Assembly: GCA_022013675.1 (NCBI GenBank)
Contig: JAKLPW010000115.1
Location: 1-37,742, forward strand
Direction of reading: 5' to 3'
DNA length: 37,742 bases
Source: Anaerolineae bacterium
GTDB lineage: Bacteria; Chloroflexota; Anaerolineae; JAKLPW01
The notes beneath the pieces are model-generated. The model saw only the letters and a program-made list of their open reading frames with translations, was not told where the DNA came from and made no database searches. A program made the position numbers and the translations under genes. Below, one piece after another: positions 1-6,752 of the stretch; the first letter of the stretch is position 1; each line of letters starts with the position of its first letter.

Positions 1-618
1 GTCGACTTCCTGGCAGAAGTGGGGGCCTCAATGAGGGTTAGCGTGGTTTTCTCCGGGCGACCGGGTTCCGGAAAAACGACCTGGCTTAACGCATTCTCCC
101 GCCATTTGCCGCCCTATGCTCAGGTCTCTGTAGTGGAGACCTTCCATGAGCTTCAGCCCCAGGTGGCGCATCACCATCATCTGGTTGTGGAAGAAGAGAC
201 GACCGAGATGAGCGAGGCTATCAACACCTGTGTCCTCCGCATGCGCCCGGACGTCTTGATGATTGGCGAGGTGGTTTCCGGTGAGGCCATGCAGTACGTC
301 TTGGCCCTTAACCTGGGAATCGTTAGCCACACCACTACTCACTCGCAGAGTGCACGGATGGCCCTGGCCCGTTTGGAGGGGCTGGCGAGTAGAAATACCT
401 CTGTTGAGGAGCTTCGTCCGATTATCGGCTCCGGCCTGGGATTGGTCGTGCACCTGACCAAGGAATATGATTTTGAGCGCCGCCAGTACGTGCGGTATAT
501 GCAGGAGATACTTGCCGTGAAGGGTTATTCCAATGGACAGTATCAATTGGAGGTGCTGAAGCGACGCGAGGGGGATAGCTACACTCCGCTTCAAGGGGGC
601 TTGGAGATCTTCCAATGA
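1..618 (+). CDS. cpaF: Tad pilus assembly ATPase CpaF/TadA, C-terminal part (5' truncated by window)
   Basis: This is the hexameric secretion ATPase that powers assembly of Flp/Tad pili at the cytoplasmic face. The reading frame is open to base 1, so the gene begins outside the window; a GTG at 19 is only an internal codon. The visible part starts just before the Walker A motif (GRPGSGKTT) and contains the Walker B-like region (RPDVLMIGEV) and the His-box-like stretch (THSQSARMALARLE) typical of VirB11/CpaF ATPases. About 205 residues are present, roughly the C-terminal half of the family. Its stop overlaps the tadB start (ATGA), so the two are translationally coupled. The assignment is firm; the N-terminal domain cannot be judged. 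Confidence 0.93.
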   Translation, partial: VDFLAEVGASMRVSVVFSGRPGSGKTTWLNAFSRHLPPYAQVSVVETFHELQPQVAHHHHLVVEEETTEMSEAINTCVLRMRPDVLMIGEVVSGEAMQYVLALNLGIVSHTTTHSQSARMALARLEGLASRNTSVEELRPIIGSGLGLVVHLTKEYDFERRQYVRYMQEILAVKGYSNGQYQLEVLKRREGDSYTPLQGGLEIFQ

Positions 619-1436
619 ATCGGGACTTGCTCTTGCTTGCGGGACTGGGATTGGTGGGGGTTATGGTTATCCTTGCATTCCTGGATGACCTGGGCCGCCT
701 AGCTCGCTCACCTATCCGGCGCCTTCGGGCGGTCATGGCACCTTATCTGACACGGATCGTCCTGGTGCCAGTGGGTGTCTCGACCTTGCTTGCCATTCTC
801 TACCCAGGGATCTTGCTTAAGTTCTATTTCCTGGTGGCTGGTTGTCTGGTGGGCTGGTACTTGCTTCGCAAGAGCAGGCAGATGGAGGGAGAGGTGTCAC
901 TGCGTCAGATCTCGCAGATGATACTCGCCTTTCGTGGGGTCTACCAACTGCAGCCATCGGTTTTCTCCAGCTTGTCGGAAGTATCGAAGAAGCTGGCTCA
1001 GCCGTTGAAAGGCCTGAGTGACGCAATCGTGAAGACCTATTATCTGACTTCCTCAGCGGAAAGGGCTTTCGAAGAGTTTCGGACCAGAACCGACAATGTC
1101 TATTTGCATCAATTCGTCTACATCCTGGAGATGAGCGAAACGGCTCACCCGGAGGCGGTGGTCACTGCTCTCGATGGGTTCGCTGATCGCCTGAGACGGC
1201 ACGTTGAATTGCGCCGAGTGGTGGATACCAGTCTGGCTTCCATTACGGGGCAGGTCAGTTTCCTGCAGATTCTCAGCCTTATCATCGTCTTTGCCGTTGG
1301 CGTTATTCCTGCCTTGAGCCAGGCATATAGCTCTCCGGTTGGCCAGTTGATGTTTGTGGTTATTGCAACCATCGGGTTGGGGGCGTCCTATTACATCGAG
1401 AGGAAAGTCAGTTCCCTGAAGGAGAGAATCAGGTGA
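615..1436 (+). CDS. tadB: Tad pilus inner-membrane platform protein TadB (T2SSF domain)
   Basis: This 273-residue protein belongs to the type II secretion F / GspF family. It forms the inner-membrane platform that works with the CpaF ATPase to extrude Flp pilins. Hydrophobic segments lie near residues 4-25, 45-80 and 210-260, with a soluble helical T2SSF domain between them (about 95-205). It overlaps cpaF by 4 bp and tadC by 4 bp, the usual arrangement for TadB and TadC made in equal amounts. The paired membrane protein encoded next makes TadB the best name; tadB and tadC are told apart mainly by order. Confidence 0.9.
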   Translation: MNRDLLLLAGLGLVGVMVILAFLDDLGRLARSPIRRLRAVMAPYLTRIVLVPVGVSTLLAILYPGILLKFYFLVAGCLVGWYLLRKSRQMEGEVSLRQISQMILAFRGVYQLQPSVFSSLSEVSKKLAQPLKGLSDAIVKTYYLTSSAERAFEEFRTRTDNVYLHQFVYILEMSETAHPEAVVTALDGFADRLRRHVELRRVVDTSLASITGQVSFLQILSLIIVFAVGVIPALSQAYSSPVGQLMFVVIATIGLGASYYIERKVSSLKERIR

Positions 1437-2068
1437 GCGGTCCCCTTGTTGCGTTTGTGCTCATCCTCTGCTTTGTGGTTCTATTCATAGCGGCTGGTGG
1501 CCACTATGCTTTGAGGAGGGTATGGCGTTTTCAGCATGAGAGGCGCAGGGGTCGCAGGTCCCGATCAGGGCTCTTGCAGCATGATCCGGGGCAGGAGAGA
1601 AAGGCGCTCCCGGAAGATCTGAGAGACACCCGAGATTTTGCTTTCAATCTCCAATTAGGCACGTCGATGGAAGCAACCCTTTCCGGTGCTCTGGAGCAAA
1701 CGGCGCATCAGTTTGCCTCCAGGAAGGGAATCTTTGGAGAGCGGCTTAAGAGACAGGTGGATGCCAAGCTGGCATCTTCACCAGAGGACGTCATCCAGGG
1801 GCTGGCTGAGGATTTCGATTCCTCCCATCTAAGGGAGTTGCTTGAACGACTCATCATGGCTCGCGAGGGTGGAGTGTCCTACGAACGCGCCCTATCCATT
1901 AGCGTGAACTCTATCGAGGAGGATATCCGCTCTCGGATAGAGATGGAGATTCAGGAGGCCCCAACCAAGCTGACTATTCCCATGGTTATGGGGATATTTG
2001 GCCCTCCGGTCATGATAGGCATGTTGCCTCTGATAGCCGGGATGTTGAGGGTTCTTTCAGAACACTGA
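1433..2068 (+). CDS. tadC: Tad pilus inner-membrane platform protein TadC (T2SSF domain)
   Basis: This 211-residue second T2SSF-family platform protein starts at a GTG that overlaps the tadB stop. It has one N-terminal membrane segment (about residues 4-24), a basic cytosolic linker (RRRGRRSRSG), a T2SSF helical region, and a C-terminal hydrophobic segment (about 178-207). TadC proteins are usually nearer 280-320 residues, so this one is short and appears to lack part of the membrane region. It is the last gene before a 200-bp gap and the pilin genes, so it likely ends the core machinery cistron. Confidence 0.86.
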   Translation: MSGPLVAFVLILCFVVLFIAAGGHYALRRVWRFQHERRRGRRSRSGLLQHDPGQERKALPEDLRDTRDFAFNLQLGTSMEATLSGALEQTAHQFASRKGIFGERLKRQVDAKLASSPEDVIQGLAEDFDSSHLRELLERLIMAREGGVSYERALSISVNSIEEDIRSRIEMEIQEAPTKLTIPMVMGIFGPPVMIGMLPLIAGMLRVLSEH

Positions 2069-2254
2069 GGAGGTGACATAAGAAGACGATGCAGTAACTG
2101 GATGATTGCAGTTGCATCAGGCACTTAGGGAAGAGGAGGCTTTTGTCTGCAGGGGTAGATGAAATCACAGGGAAGGCATGAAGGTTGCCAACTACCCGGA
2201 AGTTTGCCCCGGAATGGGAAGTGGTCTAGAATGGTGTCAGACTAAACTGGATAA
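2069..2254. other. Leader region ahead of the first pilin gene, with an imperfect hairpin
   Basis: No gene is visible here. An imperfect inverted repeat at 2088-2118 (GATGCA...TGCATC with an inner ACTG/CAGT pair and a small bulge) lies just after tadC. It could attenuate readthrough or protect the mRNA. The latter half is purine-rich. I looked for a c-di-GMP aptamer because of the pilus context and did not see the conserved GEMM bases. Confidence 0.35.
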
Positions 2255-2269
2255 GTGGAGGTAACTACA

Positions 2270-2446
2270 GTGATTACAGAACTAAAGAGATTTTTCGAGG
2301 ATGAGACTGGGCCCGAACTCGTAGAATGGGCGGTCGTCACGGTGGTTCTCATTCTGGCAACTTTCGCCGTCCTACAGTTGATTGGAGGCGAATTGACCCG
2401 CATCTATAACAAAATCCTGGAAACGCTTGTAAGCATTGGTACGTAG
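2270..2446 (+). CDS. flp: Flp-type prepilin 1 (class III type IV pilin)
   Basis: This is the major or minor structural subunit of the Tad pilus. GTG at 2270 is chosen because GGAGGT (2257-2262) sits 7 nt upstream; a GTG at 2255 would place that ribosome-binding site inside the gene. The product is 58 residues: a short leader ending in ETG, then the Flp signature G|PELVEW followed by a hydrophobic helix of about 20 residues. The prepilin peptidase TadV would cleave after the Gly, leaving Glu at +5. Position +6 is Trp rather than the usual Tyr of Flp pilins. A paralogue follows about 310 bp downstream. Confidence 0.87.
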   Translation: MITELKRFFEDETGPELVEWAVVTVVLILATFAVLQLIGGELTRIYNKILETLVSIGT

Positions 2447-2755
2447 TGCGTAACCGGGCGCAAACGCGCTCCCGGCGGATGGTGAGGGCAGCATCCCTAT
2501 GTTGGCGCAAACAGGCGTAGGGATGCTTGCCCGCCATTTGGATGACGTGTTGCCCTGGGAGCTTGTGCCCTTGCGTTGCGTAAGTCACTCTGTCTCCGAT
2601 CCGCGCTGTTCACTGCGATAGGTCCTGCCAACGAGTGGTTTGCCCTAAGCGTCCCATGTTCTAGCCTTATGCCTATTCGCGGGGTAAGCCGTTGAATCTG
2701 TAGTGTCGTCTATGAGTGGGACGAGTAACTGCTGTGTGGGGTTGAAGCGGAACAT
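2447..2755. other. Pilin intergenic region with two strong hairpins
   Basis: No gene is seen in these 309 bases. Immediately after flp1 lies a G+C-rich hairpin (CCGGG...CCCGG, about 2455-2477). It is followed by a long stem: left arm 2486-2501 (GGGCAGCATCCCTATG), right arm 2516-2532, complementary except for one bulge and one mismatch, with a 14-nt loop. Neither has a long T tract. They could protect the 3' end of an abundant pilin mRNA or partly terminate transcription, as often found behind major pilin genes. Confidence 0.5.
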
Positions 2756-2938
2756 ATGGAAACAATCGGGCGCTTTCTGGAAGATGAATCCGGTGCCGAG
2801 TTGGTCGAGTGGGCAGTCGTTACGGTGATTGTGCTCTTGACCACCCTGAGTGTCCTGAGCATCATCATGAAGGAGGGACTCCCGCAGTTCTTTGATCGCG
2901 TCATGGAGAACTTGGGATTCCATCGTGTTGCAGGATAG
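2756..2938 (+). CDS. flp: Flp-type prepilin 2
   Basis: This 60-residue paralogue of the upstream pilin has the same EDESG|AELVEWAVVTV core: leader to Gly, Glu at +5, Trp at +6, then one hydrophobic helix. The C-terminus differs (FFDRVMENLGFHRVAG) and is slightly longer. The ATG at 2756 has only a weak purine stretch upstream (GAAGCGG), so it may be made at a lower level than flp1. Two divergent Flp copies in one locus usually mean one major pilin and one minor or alternative subunit; which is which cannot be told here. Confidence 0.87.
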   Translation: METIGRFLEDESGAELVEWAVVTVIVLLTTLSVLSIIMKEGLPQFFDRVMENLGFHRVAG

Positions 2939-2950
2939 GCTGGGATAGCG

Positions 2951-3529
2951 ATGATCTGGGATCTGGTAGTGAGGAATCGAAGCTACCGGCGGTTTCATCA
3001 GGAGTTCGCCATAGGGCGTGAGACAATGCGACAACTGGTTGATCTCGCCAGGCTTTCTGCGTCGGCAGCAAACATGCAGCCGCTGAAGTTCATCCTCTCC
3101 TGTGATCCTCAAAAGAATGCCTTGATATTCCCTCACCTTGGCTGGGCCGGATATCTCAAAGAGTGGTCTGGCCCATCTGATGGGGAAAGACCATCTGCGT
3201 ATATCATCATACTTGGGGACGTGGAGATAAGGGGGTCTTTTGGTTGCGACCATGGGATAGCGGCTCAGAGCATTCTCCTGGGTGCGACAGAGCGAAGCCT
3301 GGGGGGCTGTATCATCGGCTCGGTACGGAGGAAGGAACTCCGAAAGGCTCTGAGTATACCGTCTCGCTATGAGATACTCCTTGTCTTGGCCCTCGGCAAG
3401 CCCAGGGAAATGGTAGTCATTGAGGAAGTCGGCCTCACTGGAGATATCAAGTACTGGCGCGACAGCGAAGGCGTACATCACGTACCCAAGCGATCCTTGG
3501 ATGAACTCATCGTTGATCTGGCGGAGTAG
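2951..3529 (+). CDS. Nitroreductase-family flavoprotein embedded in the pilus operon
   Basis: This 192-residue protein has nitroreductase-fold hallmarks: an N-terminal RNRSYRRF segment (FMN phosphate contact), the helix SASAANMQPLKF, and the C-terminal GIAAQSILLGATERSLGGCIIG ... LVLALGKP region. Family members are FMN-dependent NAD(P)H oxidoreductases acting on nitro compounds, quinones or flavins. It starts 12 bp after flp2 and ends 20 bp before tadV, so it is co-transcribed with pilus genes although it is no known part of Tad machinery. The substrate is unknown. It is cytosolic, with no signal peptide or membrane segment. Confidence 0.85.
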   Translation: MIWDLVVRNRSYRRFHQEFAIGRETMRQLVDLARLSASAANMQPLKFILSCDPQKNALIFPHLGWAGYLKEWSGPSDGERPSAYIIILGDVEIRGSFGCDHGIAAQSILLGATERSLGGCIIGSVRRKELRKALSIPSRYEILLVLALGKPREMVVIEEVGLTGDIKYWRDSEGVHHVPKRSLDELIVDLAE

Positions 3530-3549
3530 TAGAAAGAGAGATCAGTAAG

Positions 3550-4032
3550 CTGACACCTTGGATATGGATACTCAAGACGACCATCAGCTTCTGGCTGATA
3601 GCCGTAGCTATCTGGGACGTTCGCAGAAGGAAGATACCCAACTGGTTAACGCTGCCTGTCATGTTAGCGGCCGGAGGGTACAGACTCTACGAGAAGCACT
3701 GGTCCCTGTTGATAGCCTGGGTCATCCTGTTCACTCTGTGGGAGATGCACATTATTGGCGGCGGGGATGCAAAACTGCTCATGGGCCTGTATGCCTTGTT
3801 CCCAGACCGCTCGTTCACCTTGATGTTGGCGGTGTCGGTTCTCATTACCAGTGTGCCCTACCTCATTGCCAAGTATAGGGGACACTCTCTGGCGTCATTG
3901 CTCAAGGGCGCTACTAACCGTGTCCGAACAGGAAATGCGTGGCCCACACGGGATGAGCTTCAGGAGCGCGGACGCTCTTTGGCCTGGACGTACTGTTTGC
4001 CTGGGATGGTGTACTTATGGCTTCTGTGGTGA
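3550..4032 (+). CDS. tadV: Prepilin peptidase TadV/CpaA (A24 aspartyl protease), non-canonical start
   Basis: This membrane aspartyl protease removes prepilin leaders. The first ATG in frame (3661) would give 123 residues and lose the first catalytic aspartate. The frame continues upstream with AIWDVRRRKIPNWLTLP, the classic A24 first-Asp block, and the second block IIGGGDAKLLMGL (GxGD) follows. Between the in-frame stop at 3514 and 3661 there is no ATG, GTG or TTG; CTG at 3550 (or ATC at 3541) is the best candidate, giving about 160 residues. A purine run (AGAAAGAGAG) lies 9 nt upstream of the CTG. The family call is secure; the exact start is not. Confidence 0.85.
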   Translation: MTPWIWILKTTISFWLIAVAIWDVRRRKIPNWLTLPVMLAAGGYRLYEKHWSLLIAWVILFTLWEMHIIGGGDAKLLMGLYALFPDRSFTLMLAVSVLITSVPYLIAKYRGHSLASLLKGATNRVRTGNAWPTRDELQERGRSLAWTYCLPGMVYLWLLW

Positions 4033-4451
4033 GAAACAAGCGCGGGTCGATCATCACGCAATTTGCATTGCTGCTCCCCATTCTAGTTGTGCTTGTCCTC
4101 ATGTCCTTCGAGGTCTGGCAGATCATCTCCGTGAAGAAATCGCTGCACATGGCTGCATACCAGGCTGCCAGGTACATTGCCTCCTTCCCGCACGAGCTGC
4201 GGGAGGGGAAGAACGTGACTACTGCGCAGAAGGCGAGAACTCTGATTGAGGAGAATCTAGTCGCCAATCCCTTGCTGGCAGATCGGCTGGACGAGATCGA
4301 GGTCTATGTATCTCCGCTGGGATGGGATTGTGGCGCAGAATTCGAGGTGGCGGTCGCTATTGTCTGGGAGACGAGTATGCCTTTTCTCGACCGTATCTGG
4401 CGTGGCACCCTAATCAGCAACTATACGGATCGCATTATCTGTCGTGAGTAG
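4017..4451 (+). CDS. TadE-like pseudopilin 1
   Basis: This 144-residue TadE-family protein overlaps tadV by 16 bp. It has a short basic leader (VVRNKRG), then a hydrophobic helix SIITQFALLLPILVVLVLMS and FEVWQIISVKKSLHMAAYQAARY, the normal TadE pattern. The remaining 90 residues form an extracytoplasmic domain. Pseudopilins TadE/TadF are cleaved by TadV and prime or regulate fibre assembly. After the predicted Gly the +5 position is Gln, not Glu. It is the first of three tandem TadE-like genes. Confidence 0.84.
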   Translation: MASVVRNKRGSIITQFALLLPILVVLVLMSFEVWQIISVKKSLHMAAYQAARYIASFPHELREGKNVTTAQKARTLIEENLVANPLLADRLDEIEVYVSPLGWDCGAEFEVAVAIVWETSMPFLDRIWRGTLISNYTDRIICRE

Positions 4452-4471
4452 GTTGTGAAGGAGCACGTGTG

Positions 4472-5200
4472 GTGAGGCACTGGTGGCAGAGTGAGAGGGG
4501 CTCGCAAATCGTCCAGTTGGCGCTGGTCGTTCCGATCATGCTCCTGTTGCTGTATGGCTATTTTGAGGTCTGGCGGGTAATGCAGGCTCGTGACGCTTTG
4601 CAGGAAGGAGTCTTCCAGGCCGTGCTCTATTTCTCTACCTACGGCTATGATGAACCGGCGAAGGCTTTGCGGCCGGAGGCCTGGGATGTGGCTCGGGAGA
4701 TCATCGCGGAGAACGTCCGGGGTACGGGCATCGTGGATGAGGAGGACCTGGCGGGCTTGGAGCTCTATATCACTTACGATCCTGCTCAATTGGAGTGCGA
4801 CGACCTTTTCACCATTGAAGCTGTCTTGCCGCTGACTCTGCACTTCACACCTCTTGCTCGCAAGATGACTCTGCGGGAGCGACGGGTGGGCACCTACCAG
4901 TGCGAACCACCGGCTTTTGATCTTGAAGTGCAGTGGCCGCTCGATGGTTACGTGGGTTACCCGGGCGAGGTTCGCTTCTATCCAAATTGCTACACCTCAC
5001 CCGTCCGGATTCAGGTGCGAGTCAAGAGCAACGGGGTCTTGCATTATGAGTCCCCCTGGTTTGCAGCCCCGTGTGCCCAACTAGTGGTACACGTCTTCCC
5101 TCCCGTGCCATCTGGTGGATGGGAGATCACTGTCTGTGCCCGAGGGGCGCGCAGCGAGCTCCCCGTGTGTGCGGAAGCAGTGAGAGGGTCCTGCCCTTAG
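4472..5200 (+). CDS. TadE-like pseudopilin 2 with an extra C-terminal domain
   Basis: Two adjacent GTG codons (4469, 4472) could start this gene. AAGGAG at 4458-4463 is 8 nt from 4472 and 5 nt from 4469; I prefer 4472 (242 residues). The N-terminus is TadE-like: SERG|SQIVQLALVVPIMLLLL then FEVWRVMQARDALQEG. Residues about 1-145 match the length of its two neighbours. A further 95 or so residues, beginning near QCEPPAFDLEVQWP, are rich in beta-prone residues and contain six to seven cysteines (including APC, TVC, PVC, SCP). This looks like an added Ig-like, disulfide-stabilised extracellular domain, possibly a tip or adhesin part. Position +5 is again Gln. Confidence 0.82.
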   Translation: MRHWWQSERGSQIVQLALVVPIMLLLLYGYFEVWRVMQARDALQEGVFQAVLYFSTYGYDEPAKALRPEAWDVAREIIAENVRGTGIVDEEDLAGLELYITYDPAQLECDDLFTIEAVLPLTLHFTPLARKMTLRERRVGTYQCEPPAFDLEVQWPLDGYVGYPGEVRFYPNCYTSPVRIQVRVKSNGVLHYESPWFAAPCAQLVVHVFPPVPSGGWEITVCARGARSELPVCAEAVRGSCP

Positions 5201-5221
5201 CGTGCAGTAGGGAGTTCAGTC

Positions 5222-5713
5222 TTGAGAACGAAGAGATTGGTGAGTAGTCTCCGGTATCGTGAGCGGGGGGCCAGCACTGTAACCTACGCGTTGGTGCTTC
5301 CCCTCTTCATCCTGCTGGTCTTTGGGACCTTTGAGATTTGGCGTATTGTTTCCATTCGTCAGTCTATGGAGAGAGGTGTCTACAGAGCGGCTCGCTACCT
5401 CTCGCAGCACCACCTGCGCTATCAGGAGGCCTGGATTCTGGCACACGATGAGGTTGACGAGAACGCCTGGCTCATGAGTACGAACTCCGATAACCTGGAA
5501 CTGATCACCACGCCCGCGGACCTGGCGATCCTGCAGCCTGGTGATAAGCTGGTTGTGGAAGTCCGTCTTCCGGTATATGTGGGTGATTTGGGCTTCTTCG
5601 ATCTCTTTGAGAGAGGATCTCCTGCCTGGATCACCCTGAGAGCCCAATGCACAACTTTCATGGATTTCGTGGATGCCGAATGGGAAGCGTTGGACGAGGG
5701 TACGGCGTACTAA
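5222..5713 (+). CDS. TadE-like pseudopilin 3
   Basis: This 163-residue protein starts at TTG 5222, with GGGAG (5210-5214) 7 nt upstream. The N-terminus (RYRERG|ASTVTYALVLP followed by LFILLVFGTFEIWRIVSIRQSM) is the TadE pattern, with Thr at the +5 position. The soluble part has a predicted acidic helix (EAWILAHDEVDENAW) and a beta region, parallel to the two preceding genes. It is the last gene of the Tad operon, closed by a strong hairpin 20 bp downstream. Confidence 0.83.
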   Translation: MRTKRLVSSLRYRERGASTVTYALVLPLFILLVFGTFEIWRIVSIRQSMERGVYRAARYLSQHHLRYQEAWILAHDEVDENAWLMSTNSDNLELITTPADLAILQPGDKLVVEVRLPVYVGDLGFFDLFERGSPAWITLRAQCTTFMDFVDAEWEALDEGTAY

Positions 5714-5732
5714 CTGTCTTAGGATGGTTGAC

Positions 5733-5773
5733 ACCAAGCACCTCAGAGATCATGGATCTCTGGGGTGCTTGGT
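5733..5773 (+). terminator. Hairpin closing the Tad operon
   Basis: Two 19-nt arms (5733-5751 and 5755-5773, ACCAAGCACCTCAGAGATC and its complement with one mismatch) enclose a 3-nt ATG loop. It lies 20 bp after the last TadE gene. There is no clear T tract, so it is either a factor-aided terminator or a 3'-protecting structure. Confidence 0.6.
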
Positions 5774-5796
5774 TGTTGAGATCGACAAATCCTCTC

Positions 5797-5811
5797 AGGT
5801 GCGTTGCACCT
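5797..5811. repeat. Short palindromic intergenic repeat AGGTGC-N3-GCACCT, copy 1
   Basis: The sequence is AGGTGCGTTGCACCT. Its exact reverse complement is found at 16389-16403, a one-base variant at 16473-16487, and a centre variant at 36153-36167. All copies are intergenic. Confidence 0.6.
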
Positions 5812-5831
5812 TGCTGAAGAAGCTAAAACCC

Positions 5832-5860
5832 TGGACAAAACGGCGGAATTGGAGTACAAT
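5832..5860 (+). promoter_or_regulatory. Sigma-70-type promoter for the uracil-DNA glycosylase gene
   Basis: TGGACA (5832-5837), a 17-nt spacer and TACAAT (5855-5860) lie about 30 nt upstream of the start codon of the glycosylase gene. Each hexamer has one mismatch to consensus. Confidence 0.65.
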
Positions 5861-5888
5861 GCTTTCACTTCAAAGGGGGAGGCTTTTC

Positions 5889-6494
5889 ATGTCTGAATTG
5901 ACTGATCTGTATGCGGAGATCGCCGTCTGTCAGCGTTGCGCCCTTAGTAGTGGGCGGAGGAACGCTGTTCCGGGTGAGGGCCCCGAGAATGCCGACATAA
6001 TGTTCATAGGTGAGGCTCCAGGCTTCCATGAAGATCGTCAAGGGAGGCCCTTCGTAGGAGCGGCAGGACACTTCCTCAATGAACTGCTGGCCTCGATAGG
6101 ACTCGGACGGGAGGACGTGTACATCTGCAATGTCCTCAAATGTCGCCCTCCCAATAACCAAGACCCCAAAGCCGAGGAAATCGAGGCTTGTAGGCCGTTC
6201 TTGGACCGGCAGATAGAGCTGGTAGCTCCCAAGATGATAGTCACTCTTGGGCGTTTCTCCATGGCACGTTGGTTCCCCAATGTGCGTATCTCCCGAATCC
6301 ATGGGCAACCCAAGAAGATAGGGGGCGTGTTGTATTTGCCTATGTTCCACCCCGCGGCGGCACTACACCAGCCCCGCTATCGAGTTGATATCGAGCAAGA
6401 CATGCTTAAAATCCCCCAGTTGCTGGCTCAGGCAGCTCAGTTGGTCGAGGATGAACTAGAGGAGAAGCCTGCGGCACAGTTGAACCTCTTCTAG
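5889..6494 (+). CDS. Family 4 uracil-DNA glycosylase (4Fe-4S, UDGa type)
   Basis: This enzyme removes uracil from DNA and starts base-excision repair. The ATG at 5889 is preferred because GGGGGAGG (5875-5882) lies 6 nt upstream; the frame stays open further 5' but enters a hairpin and promoter. The product is 201 residues. Family-4 features include GEAPG (41-45), GRPFVGAAG (52-60), four iron-sulfur cysteines (C14, C17, C85, C101) and the HPAAA motif (154-158). Family-4 enzymes are typical of thermophilic archaea and bacteria. The acidic C-terminus ends in QLNLF. It has its own promoter and is separate from the Tad operon. Confidence 0.93.
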   Translation: MSELTDLYAEIAVCQRCALSSGRRNAVPGEGPENADIMFIGEAPGFHEDRQGRPFVGAAGHFLNELLASIGLGREDVYICNVLKCRPPNNQDPKAEEIEACRPFLDRQIELVAPKMIVTLGRFSMARWFPNVRISRIHGQPKKIGGVLYLPMFHPAAALHQPRYRVDIEQDMLKIPQLLAQAAQLVEDELEEKPAAQLNLF

Positions 6495-6752
6495 CGAGCT
6501 GTATGGCTGTTACGTGGTGCAGGATGTCACAGGCGGTTTCGCAACAGTAATGTCGCTAACGGCGGGAGCGCATTTACTGCGTTCCTCTTTTGCTAGTAGG
6601 CTCTTGGACAGAGTATAGGAGATGCTCTCACTAGGATGCGGTACCCAGCACCTTTTGGGGAAGCTGCTGCCGTTAGATGGATTGTTTGTCAATGCTGCCA
6701 TGGAGGAGTACTTCATGACAGGGAGTCAGTTAGATTATAGGAGGTTATGGTT
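6495..6752. other. Intergenic leader of ribonuclease J
   Basis: No gene, clear promoter or named RNA was recognised in these 258 bases. The end holds the ribosome-binding site AGGAGG (6739-6744). A long leader is plausible because RNase J genes are often regulated at the 5' UTR, but nothing in the sequence proves this. Confidence 0.3.

Noticed and set aside
2140-2254. Possible c-di-GMP riboswitch before pilin gene
   Set aside because: Conserved GEMM bases were not found.
5673-5888. N-terminal extension of the glycosylase frame
   Set aside because: It runs through the tadE end, a hairpin, a repeat and a promoter; the ATG with a ribosome-binding site is at 5889.
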